Part shown: one piece after another, positions 1-5,949 of the stretch
How positions within the stretch are numbered: position 1 is the stretch's first letter
How the letters are laid out: every line of letters begins with the position of its first letter
Origin: an uncultured Flavobacteriaceae bacterium
GTDB taxonomy: Bacteria > Bacteroidota > Bacteroidia > Flavobacteriales > Flavobacteriaceae
Direction of reading: 5' to 3'
DNA: 9,231 nt
NCBI GenBank assembly: GCA_913044085.1
Contig: CAJWNW010000061.1
Location: 1-9,231 of the forward strand
The notes under the pieces: generated by a model
What the model was told of the DNA's origin: nothing
Databases searched by the model: none
What the model saw: only the letters and a program-made list of their open reading frames with translations
Made by a program: the position numbers and the translations under genes

Positions 1-400
1 ATCTATTAGCAGTCCCTGCAGATCCATCCATGGAAGCTGCTGTTGCATTTAAATTTTTTATATTTTCTCCTAAGCTTTTAACAAGAGCTCCATCAATATT
101 TGCCTCTTTTAAAAGTGCATCTAACTTTTTAGTTAAAATTCCTTCGGGAGATTCTTTTTTACCCCCTTTAGTTGAAGAACCACCTGAAAGCTCTGGATAA
201 ACTAAAGACCAATCCAAGTCTCCTTTCACTCTTTCAAAAGCGGAATAAGTAAATACGCCAGCTTCTACAATCATTCCAATTGTAAGAATTTCTGAACCAA
301 AAGGCCAGTGTTGAATTTTAAAAAGTGCCCCTACAATTACAATTGCTGCACCAAGTCCGTAGACCATATTTGTGATAGTAATGTTACCTTCTTTTGCCAT
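1..400 (-). CDS. gldL: GldL, T9SS/gliding motor subunit, N-terminal 133 residues (cut by window edge)
   Basis: Inner-membrane protein that forms the rotary, proton-driven motor with GldM and powers type IX secretion and gliding. Reading from the ATG at 398-400 gives a protein starting MAKEGNITITNMVYGLGAAI. TM1 spans about residues 13-29 and ends in GALFKIQHWP; TM2 spans about 38-55 (ILTIGMIVEAGVF). The phrase DWSLVYPEL then follows, as is typical of the family. Y14, K28, H31, E46 and E56 sit where the functionally important polar and charged residues of the F. johnsoniae GldL transmembrane helices lie (from memory of that work; the 10-residue spacing between the two glutamates matches). From about residue 70 the protein is hydrophilic and heptad-like, as expected for the cytoplasmic coiled-coil part. 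About 80 residues should lie beyond the window. The gene starts 37 nt after the gldK stop, so the two are very probably co-transcribed; gldM and gldN are expected next. Confidence 0.95.
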   Translation of the reverse strand, partial: MAKEGNITITNMVYGLGAAIVIVGALFKIQHWPFGSEILTIGMIVEAGVFTYSAFERVKGDLDWSLVYPELSGGSSTKGGKKESPEGILTKKLDALLKEANIDGALVKSLGENIKNLNATAASMDGSAGTANR

Positions 401-437
401 GATAATAATTTTTAAAGTATAATATTTATATTAATTT

Positions 438-1805
438 CTAATTTGTTGCTGCATTTGCAGTCGCATCAGTCCCCAGGTAATCCTGAACAGTTCTAAAGCC
501 TATAAAGCTTCTAGCAGAATCTGCATATTCATAATCTCTTGTACTGACCTGTAGAAAATAAGCGACGTCTTTCCATGAACCTCCACGAATGATTTTTCTC
601 GGATCGTCCTTTTTATTAACGTTTGGATTAAAGGATGTTGAATATGAATAAGACGCTATGTCGTATGAAGAATTCACCCATTCAGAAACATTGCCAGCCA
701 TATTGAATAAATTGTAATCATTGGGCTCATAAGCATCTGCCTCAACAGTGTATAGTGCCTGATCTGCTGCATAATTACCTCTTAAAGGTTTGAAGTTTGC
801 CAAAAAGCAGCCACGATCGTTTTTAGCATAGGGTCCTCCCCATGGAAAAGCAGCGCCTTGGAGGCCACCACGGGCAGCATACTCCCACTCTGCTTCAGAG
901 GGCAATCTAAATCCATTAACGTTTTGTTTCTTCTTTGATTTTTGGTAACCGTTTTTGTAAATTGTTCTCCACTGGCAGAAAGCTTTTGCTTGTTGCCATG
1001 TGACACCAACAACAGGGTAGTTACCATAGGCTTCATGCCAAAAATAATCATTATGCATTGGCACATTGTAAGCATATTTAAAGTCCTTAATCCAAACCGT
1101 TGTATCAGGGTAAACGTTAACGTCATATTGTGTAATGAAATCACTTCTTTTCATATCCCCAGTGATGATGTAATCTGAATATTCTGCTGCAAGTTCGATA
1201 TCAATATCCGTAAATTTAAATTTAAACAAACTTACGTCCCATGTTCGTTGTCCATTATACCATTCATCGGGAGGCAGATACATACCGTCCATAACTTCAG
1301 CGTAGAGTTCATCTGGATAATCTTCTGTATCAAATATAAGGTCTATGTCTCTGTTAATCTTGCGCTGTTCATCCCCGTAGGTGTCTAGCATGTAGCGCTC
1401 ATAAGGGGAAAGGTCTTCAGAATCTCCTGTATCGGAATATGCGTATTCACCAATGCCATCGTCCTCGCTGGTTTTCCCTTCAAGGTCTGCCATTTCGGCT
1501 AAATTATTTCTTAGTATAGAATCTCTGACCCACTCTACAAATTGTCTATATTCACTGTTAGTAATTTCAGTCTCATCCATATAAAAGGATCGAACTGTTA
1601 CAGTTCGTGTTGGGGCGTCTTGTAGGTCTACAATATCATCATCAGATTTTCCCATGATAAATGCCCCACCTGGGATAAGACTCATTCCGTATGGTTTTTC
1701 TGGGTGCCATCGCTTTCCTTTAACGCCTGTAAGTTCCCCTTTATCTTTGTTCCCACAACTAACAACTAGAGACAACGCTAATATTAAAAATACGATTTTC
1801 TTCAT
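438..1805 (-). CDS. gldK: GldK, T9SS/gliding lipoprotein with FGE-sulfatase fold
   Basis: Outer-membrane-anchored periplasmic lipoprotein that forms the T9SS ring with GldN above the GldLM motor. The 455-residue protein starts with a lipoprotein signal (MKKIVFLILALSLVVSC), with the lipidated cysteine at C17. The remainder is an FGE-sulfatase (formylglycine-generating enzyme-like, C-type-lectin-related) domain: IPGGAFIMG (44-52), DETEITNSEYRQF (77-89), YPVVGVTW (263-270), FRLPSEAEWEYAARGG (299-314), NMAGNVSEW (368-376), IIRGGSW (405-411) and IGFRTV (435-440). An acidic, family-specific insert of about 165 residues lies between the second and third motifs. The only cysteines are C17, C277 and C333. 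None lies after GGSW, where true FGE enzymes carry their copper-binding pair, so the fold is structural here. Length agrees with F. johnsoniae GldK (about 460 residues). It is separated by 117 nt from the upstream ureohydrolase-like gene, so it may have its own promoter. Confidence 0.96.
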   Translation of the reverse strand: MKKIVFLILALSLVVSCGNKDKGELTGVKGKRWHPEKPYGMSLIPGGAFIMGKSDDDIVDLQDAPTRTVTVRSFYMDETEITNSEYRQFVEWVRDSILRNNLAEMADLEGKTSEDDGIGEYAYSDTGDSEDLSPYERYMLDTYGDEQRKINRDIDLIFDTEDYPDELYAEVMDGMYLPPDEWYNGQRTWDVSLFKFKFTDIDIELAAEYSDYIITGDMKRSDFITQYDVNVYPDTTVWIKDFKYAYNVPMHNDYFWHEAYGNYPVVGVTWQQAKAFCQWRTIYKNGYQKSKKKQNVNGFRLPSEAEWEYAARGGLQGAAFPWGGPYAKNDRGCFLANFKPLRGNYAADQALYTVEADAYEPNDYNLFNMAGNVSEWVNSSYDIASYSYSTSFNPNVNKKDDPRKIIRGGSWKDVAYFLQVSTRDYEYADSARSFIGFRTVQDYLGTDATANAATN

Positions 1806-1819
1806 AGTTTGTATTTAGA

Positions 1820-1829
1820 GGCAATATAA
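1820..1829 (-). promoter_or_regulatory. Possible -7 element of a gldK promoter
   Basis: On the minus strand this reads TTATATTGCC, one base short of the common flavobacterial form TATATTTGCC (TAnnTTTG). It lies about 15 nt upstream of the gldK ATG. I see no convincing TTTG at the expected -33 position. The surrounding 117-nt gap (1806-1922) holds otherwise only AT-rich sequence, including a 14-bp palindrome at 1862-1875 and a 6-bp inverted repeat at 1899-1920. This is a weak call. Confidence 0.25.
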
Positions 1830-1922
1830 CCTATTCATTAAAGTCCGTAAACTTATTTATATAATTTTAAAATTACAACTTTTTTAGCTTAATATTCTCA
1901 ATTAAACCCTAAACTAATTGTT

Positions 1923-3080
1923 TTAATGTTTTTTACATGCTTTATACCAACTTTCAGGTATTTGACCCTGAGTAGCTGTTTCATAGTCACTTTGCATACA
2001 CGCTAATAACGTATGTTTATTTTTTTTAGTGTGTGAAACTGATAAAACTGGCGTTTCCACCCACCAACGACCCGTTTTGAGACTCTTATAAAATACTAAC
2101 TCTTGACCTTGCACTAAAACAGTATATTTGTTAAATTCATCTGGATTCTGAAAATTATCATCCTTAATCCTGCAATTAAAACCTTCAATGAAATACCAAA
2201 TCATTTGAGAAATCAACATTGTAGTGGCTTCGTCGTCTAATGAAGGCTTGTATTCGTAAATCCCAAAAGAAGATACTTTATTACTAATACCAGCATACCT
2301 TGAAATCGCACAAATTTCTCGGCCATCAAAACCATTTGGGGAATATTTTTGTTTAGCACTTACCTCTGAAGATTTAACAGAATTAATATCAATAGATACC
2401 AAGTCTGCATCTCGCATGGCAGGTTCAACTGTTTTTATGTCTTTATTTAGTTCACCAAGTCGATGGTACTCGAAAAATAATTTTTCCATCAAATCGATTT
2501 CTTCTTGAGAATTGAAATAGGTTTGAAACCCCAATACCGTGTAATTAAATAGATTGTAAGGCTTTTCTAAAATGACCTTCCCAACGTAGTTATTGTTGGA
2601 AATTGGATTTGAAGAATCACCTAAATCAAAACTCTTATCGACATTGACAACATTAATCATCGGCTTCACATTATCATAAGCTCGGTAATGCGCATAGGTA
2701 AGATCTTGGCTGCCCCCAATAATTACTGGAATGATATTTTGTTTGAGTAGGGAAGTAACAATATCGGTAAGTGCAAAATAAGTATCTTCAATATCTGAAC
2801 CCATCAAAATATTGCCTAAGTCAGCAATTTGAGCCGTCCAATTTCCGGGAAATAAACCATAAAATGATTGGCGAATATCTGTTAAATTGAAAGATTGCTC
2901 AATATAATCGATTGAATTTCTAACTTCCAAGACACCCACAATGGCAATATCAATACCTTTCAAATCAGGGGTGGTTTCAGTAGTATGAAGCTTTAACTTT
3001 CTACCTAAGGTTTGAAAATGTGACACCTTTATGGCTTCTACAAGGCGACTAGAAACTGGTGAAAGGAGGCTGTAATTCAT
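1923..3080 (-). CDS. Ureohydrolase (arginase/formimidoylglutamase)-fold protein with degenerate metal site
   Basis: A 385-residue protein of the arginase/agmatinase/formimidoylglutamase superfamily, whose active members hydrolyse guanidino or formimino groups using two Mn ions. The three ligand blocks are recognisable but altered. The GGxH block is GGSQD (122-126), with Q125 in place of His. The DxHxD block is DKSFD (148-152), with S150 in place of His. The SxDxD block is SIDIN (229-233), with N233 in place of Asp. Only D148, D152 and D231 of the six ligands remain. A family-like GRE (253-255) follows, then a tail of about 75 residues with ELVFYKSLKTGRWW. I chose the ATG at 3078-3080, 4 nt after the topA stop; a longer frame to 3197 lies inside topA and adds a lysine-rich non-family N-terminus. 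Probably co-transcribed with topA and placed just before gldK. Automated annotation would likely call it formimidoylglutamase, but I doubt that activity. The reading frame is intact, so it is not a pseudogene. Confidence 0.85.
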   Translation of the reverse strand: MNYSLLSPVSSRLVEAIKVSHFQTLGRKLKLHTTETTPDLKGIDIAIVGVLEVRNSIDYIEQSFNLTDIRQSFYGLFPGNWTAQIADLGNILMGSDIEDTYFALTDIVTSLLKQNIIPVIIGGSQDLTYAHYRAYDNVKPMINVVNVDKSFDLGDSSNPISNNNYVGKVILEKPYNLFNYTVLGFQTYFNSQEEIDLMEKLFFEYHRLGELNKDIKTVEPAMRDADLVSIDINSVKSSEVSAKQKYSPNGFDGREICAISRYAGISNKVSSFGIYEYKPSLDDEATTMLISQMIWYFIEGFNCRIKDDNFQNPDEFNKYTVLVQGQELVFYKSLKTGRWWVETPVLSVSHTKKNKHTLLACMQSDYETATQGQIPESWYKACKKH

Positions 3081-3084
3081 TTTC

Positions 3085-5565
3085 TTATTTCTTTTTTGAA
3101 CGCTTCTTAATAGTTTTTTTTGGTACCTTTTTTTCAATAATTGATTTGACTTCTTCCAAGGTGAGTTTAACAGCATCCACTGTCTTTGGAAGTTCAATTT
3201 TTATTTTACCTTTGATGACGTTGTGTCTTCCCCAGCGGGCTTTTTCAACACGAATTCCATCGTCAGTCCAGTCGTGAACTATTTTATCGATTTCTTTTTG
3301 AATTTTATCTTTAATTAATATTTCAATATCTTCTGATGATAAATTATCCCAGTCATATTTCTTATTTACATTGATAAACATGTTGTTCCACTTTATAAAG
3401 GGCCCAAAGCGTCCTTTACCCTTTTGGACAGGAAGGCCTTGATATTCATGGATAGGTGCATCTGCTTCAGCTTTGGCTTTGATAATTTCGATGGCTTCAT
3501 CCATATCTATGCTCAAAGGGTCTAAGCCTTTAGGGAGTGAAATAAATTTATTGCCGTATTTCACATAGGGTCCAAAACGACCATTGTTAACCAAAACATC
3601 TTCCCCCTCATAAACCCCCAAGTCTTTAGGTAATTTAAATAAATCTAACACCTGTTCAAAAGTTATAGAACTCAATTGCAAATTAGGGGGTACACTGGCA
3701 AAAACTTGTTTTTCTTCATCTTCCATGGTTCCAATTTGAGCCATAGGACCAAATTTGCCCAGACGGACACTAATCTGACGTCCGGTAGATGGGTCACTAC
3801 CTAAAATACGCTCTCCGGACTCACGATTGGCATTTTGACTTACATCTTCCACTTTGGGGTGAAAAGACTCATAAAAGCGTTTCATCATTTTAGTCCAGTT
3901 AGCCTTACCGCTAGCAATTGCATCGAAATCCGCCTCAACTTTAGCAGTGAAGTTGTAATCTAAAATCACTTCAAAATGATTGACTAGAAAGTCTGTAACA
4001 ATCATTCCAATGTCCGTAGGTACCAGCTTCCCTTTGTCTGAACCAAATTTTTCGGTTTTTTCTGTTTCTTTTAAATTGTTGGCGCTTAATGTCAGTAGAT
4101 TGTATATACGTTCTTGGCCTTCAACAGTGCCTTTCTCAATATAATTTCTGTTTTGAATCGTTGATATTGTAGGGGCATAAGTAGAAGGGCGCCCGATACC
4201 CAATTCTTCTAATTTCTTAACCAAAGAAGCTTCCGTGAAGCGATAAGGGGGTCTTGAGAATCGTTCTATGGCTACTATTGAATTATTTGTCAAAGATTCA
4301 TTTATTTTCATGGAAGGCAACATCCCATCTTGCTCCGTGCTTTCATCATCAGTTCCTTCCAAATAGACTTTTAAAAACCCATCAAAAGTAATAACCTCAC
4401 CATTGGCTGTAAAAACCTTTTCGTGCTGTGATGTTGTAATTTTAACATTGGTACGCTCCAGTTTTGCATCACTAATTTGAGATGCAATGGCGCGTTTCCA
4501 AATCAACTCATATAATCTTGCTTGGTCGCGTTCTACATTAACAGAATGAGCAGAAAAATTAGTGGGTCTTATCGCCTCATGTGCTTCTTGAGCCCCTTTA
4601 GATTTACCTTTAAAATTCCTTGGGCAGCTGTAAACATCTCCAAAAGCAGAAGTGATTTCTTGGGCAGCTGAAGTTCTTGCTTCTTGGGATAAGTTCACGC
4701 TGTCAGTACGCATGTAAGTGATAAGCCCTGCCTCATATAGGCGCTGTGCCATATTCATAGTTTTACTGACAGAAAAATATAGCTTTCTAGCAGCTTCTTG
4801 CTGCAAAGTCGAGGTTGTAAATGGTGGTGCTGGTGATTTTTTTACAGGTTTTTTTTCTAAGGCGGTTACTGAAAATTCTGCATTGACATTTTGTTCTAAA
4901 AACGATTTGGCCTCAGCTTTTGAATTGAACCCTTTGGGGAGTTTTGCCTTGAATACCTGGCCACTGGAAGTTGTAAAACGCGCCTCTATCTTGTAATTTG
5001 ATACGGGAACAAAAGCTTTAATCTCTCGCTCTCGTTCTACAATCAAACGCACAGACACGGACTGAACACGGCCAGCAGAAAGTCCACCCTTGACTTTTCT
5101 CCAAAGTACAGGAGACAACTCATAGCCTACAATACGATCCAATACACGCCGTGCTTGTTGGGCATCTACCAAATCGTAGTCGATTGCGCGTGGATTTTTA
5201 ACAGCTTTGGCAATCGCAGCTTTAGTAATTTCATGAAAAACAATACGCTTGGTTTTGGATTGGTCTAGCTTTAGGGTCTGGGCTAAATGCCATGCGATGG
5301 CTTCTCCTTCCCGGTCTTCATCACTTGCCAACCAAACAATTTCTGCCTTTTTAGCGAGATCTTTTAAATTTTTGACAACGGTTTTTTTGTCTTTAGTTAC
5401 TTCATATTTTGGGGAAAAGTCTCCATCAACATCAACCCCCAACTCCTTGGAGGGGAGGTCAGCGATATGCCCAAAACTTGAGGCAACTTTAAAATCTTTT
5501 CCTAAAAATTTTTCAATTGTTTTGGCCTTTGCAGGCGACTCGACAATGACAAGGTTTTTGGCCAT
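3085..5565 (-). CDS. topA: DNA topoisomerase I (type IA)
   Basis: Relaxes negatively supercoiled DNA by cutting one strand through a 5'-phosphotyrosine link. The 826-residue protein opens with the TOPRIM domain: VIVESPAKAKTI with E9, and DEDREGEAIAWHL with D82, D84 and E86 binding Mg. The type IA core follows, including GLSAGRVQSV (161-170) and the active-site segment LITYMRTDS (281-289) with catalytic Y284 and R286. It continues to GIGRPSTYAPTI, typical of the central domain. The C-terminal third has no tetracysteine zinc ribbons. It instead carries repeats built around GRFGP or KFGP (LGKFGPMAQIG, NNGRFGPYVKYG, GKGRFGPFIKW, then a degenerate EKARWGRHNV) and ends in a lysine-rich tail (KKVPKKTIKKRSKKK). 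This matches the zinc-less topA known in Bacteroidota. The ATG at 5563-5565 gives the canonical MAKNLVIVESP start. It is the first gene of the leftward block. Confidence 0.97.
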   Translation of the reverse strand: MAKNLVIVESPAKAKTIEKFLGKDFKVASSFGHIADLPSKELGVDVDGDFSPKYEVTKDKKTVVKNLKDLAKKAEIVWLASDEDREGEAIAWHLAQTLKLDQSKTKRIVFHEITKAAIAKAVKNPRAIDYDLVDAQQARRVLDRIVGYELSPVLWRKVKGGLSAGRVQSVSVRLIVEREREIKAFVPVSNYKIEARFTTSSGQVFKAKLPKGFNSKAEAKSFLEQNVNAEFSVTALEKKPVKKSPAPPFTTSTLQQEAARKLYFSVSKTMNMAQRLYEAGLITYMRTDSVNLSQEARTSAAQEITSAFGDVYSCPRNFKGKSKGAQEAHEAIRPTNFSAHSVNVERDQARLYELIWKRAIASQISDAKLERTNVKITTSQHEKVFTANGEVITFDGFLKVYLEGTDDESTEQDGMLPSMKINESLTNNSIVAIERFSRPPYRFTEASLVKKLEELGIGRPSTYAPTISTIQNRNYIEKGTVEGQERIYNLLTLSANNLKETEKTEKFGSDKGKLVPTDIGMIVTDFLVNHFEVILDYNFTAKVEADFDAIASGKANWTKMMKRFYESFHPKVEDVSQNANRESGERILGSDPSTGRQISVRLGKFGPMAQIGTMEDEEKQVFASVPPNLQLSSITFEQVLDLFKLPKDLGVYEGEDVLVNNGRFGPYVKYGNKFISLPKGLDPLSIDMDEAIEIIKAKAEADAPIHEYQGLPVQKGKGRFGPFIKWNNMFINVNKKYDWDNLSSEDIEILIKDKIQKEIDKIVHDWTDDGIRVEKARWGRHNVIKGKIKIELPKTVDAVKLTLEEVKSIIEKKVPKKTIKKRSKKK

Positions 5566-5585
5566 AACTTGATTTCTTAAGGCAA

Positions 5586-5593
5586 CAAATGTA
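5586..5593 (-). promoter_or_regulatory. -7 element of the topA promoter
   Basis: On the minus strand this is TACATTTG, an exact match to the Bacteroidota -7 consensus TAnnTTTG. It ends 20 nt upstream of the topA ATG, so the predicted leader is short (about 15 nt). The -33 region is a plain AT-rich stretch with no clear TTTG. Confidence 0.55.
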
Positions 5594-5682
5594 GATGATT
5601 TTTTCTATTGTAGTTTTTAAATTTTTCCTAAAATTCAAATTTATATGGAAAAATAGATTTAAAAACGCAGCTTAAAAAATTT

Positions 5683-5722
5683 CACAAAACAATGATAACC
5701 AATACACTAAATGGGTTTTGTG
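5683..5722. repeat. 8-bp inverted repeat, hairpin or terminator-like on the minus strand
   Basis: CACAAAAC (5683-5690) and GTTTTGTG (5715-5722) are perfect reverse complements separated by 24 nt. Read on the minus strand, the second arm is followed by AAATTTTTT, so the element resembles a weak intrinsic terminator for a transcript coming from the micro-ORF at 5765-5830. The stem is AT-rich and the loop long, so it may equally be chance. Confidence 0.3.
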
Positions 5723-5764
5723 TTATTAAATTCCATTTTTTTTACAGGCAATATAATTAAGAAT

Positions 5765-5830
5765 TTAAAAAAACACCCTTAAAAGACCAACAAGACCAAA
5801 AGCTAGAATATTAACTACAGTAGTTTTCAT
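5765..5830 (-). CDS. Possible micro-ORF encoding a 21-residue hydrophobic peptide
   Basis: The frame ATG (5828-5830) to TAA (5765-5767) encodes MKTTVVNILAFGLVGLLRVF plus one final F. A lysine at position 3 of the start is followed by about 15 mostly hydrophobic residues, like a single short membrane helix or a minimal signal-like peptide. It sits alone between the divergent promoters and could end at the inverted repeat at 5683-5722. I find no strong TAnnTTTG box upstream on the minus strand and do not recognise a family. A frame of this length arises easily by chance. Confidence 0.22.
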   Translation of the reverse strand: MKTTVVNILAFGLVGLLRVFF

Positions 5831-5874
5831 TATAGCTAAACAAGAAATAAATTAAAAAATTAAATTTTTAAACC

Positions 5875-5887
5875 TGACACTTTGTCA
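5875..5887. promoter_or_regulatory. Palindrome TGACA-CTT-TGTCA, candidate operator over the miaB -33 element
   Basis: Perfect 5-bp inverted repeat with a 3-bp centre. Its right half contains the TTTG (5881-5884) that serves as the -33 box of the miaB promoter. The placement is what one would expect of a repressor or other dimeric regulator binding site. No cognate regulator can be named from the sequence. Confidence 0.4.
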
Positions 5888-5912
5888 TAATAATCAAAAT
5901 ATCGTATCTTTG
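5881..5912 (+). promoter_or_regulatory. Promoter of the miaB operon
   Basis: TTTG at 5881-5884 and TATCTTTG at 5905-5912, spaced by 20 nt, match the Bacteroidota housekeeping promoter (TTTG / TAnnTTTG), the -7 box exactly. Transcription should start around 5917-5920, giving a leader of roughly 30 nt to the ATG at 5950. A short hairpin, CTTC-GAAA-GAAG (5921-5932), lies in that leader. Confidence 0.65.
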
Positions 5913-5949
5913 CATACGGTCTTCGAAAGAAGCAATGCAAAAAATAGGC

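Larger units (their letters stand above)
5566..5949. other. Divergent AT-rich intergenic region between topA and miaB
   Basis: This is the only long gap in the window. Its two ends hold the outward-facing promoters of topA (minus) and the miaB operon (plus). The middle, about 5640-5870, is very AT-rich. It contains an 8-bp inverted repeat (5683-5722), a GGCAATATAA motif (5747-5756) also found upstream of gldK, and a 21-codon hydrophobic ORF on the minus strand (5765-5830). I see no tRNA or recognisable structured RNA. Confidence 0.8.

Noticed and set aside
782..1144. Second minus-strand frame inside gldK
   Set aside because: Out-of-frame shadow of GldK, whose own frame has all family motifs.
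942..1178. Plus-strand open frame inside gldK
   Set aside because: Antisense shadow of a well-supported gene; no recognisable protein features.
1862..1875. 14-bp palindrome TAATTTTAAAATTA
   Set aside because: All A/T in a very AT-rich gap, so likely chance; no T-run placed as in a terminator on the minus strand.
1899..1920. Inverted repeat CAATTA/TAATTG just after the ureohydrolase-like gene
   Set aside because: Only 6 A/T-dominated pairs and no following T-run on the minus strand, so not supported as a terminator.
3081..3197. N-terminal extension of the ureohydrolase-like frame up to 3197
   Set aside because: It lies wholly inside the topA C-terminal coding region, is lysine-rich and unlike the family; the ATG at 3078-3080 sits right after the topA stop and fits.
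4718..4996. Plus-strand frames within topA (also 5249-5572 and 3059-3277)
   Set aside because: Antisense to conserved TopA coding sequence, including the TOPRIM region; no family resemblance.
5935..5949. Upstream start of miaB at 5935
   Set aside because: The extra MQKIG is not family-like and leaves a very short leader; kept only as an alternative.
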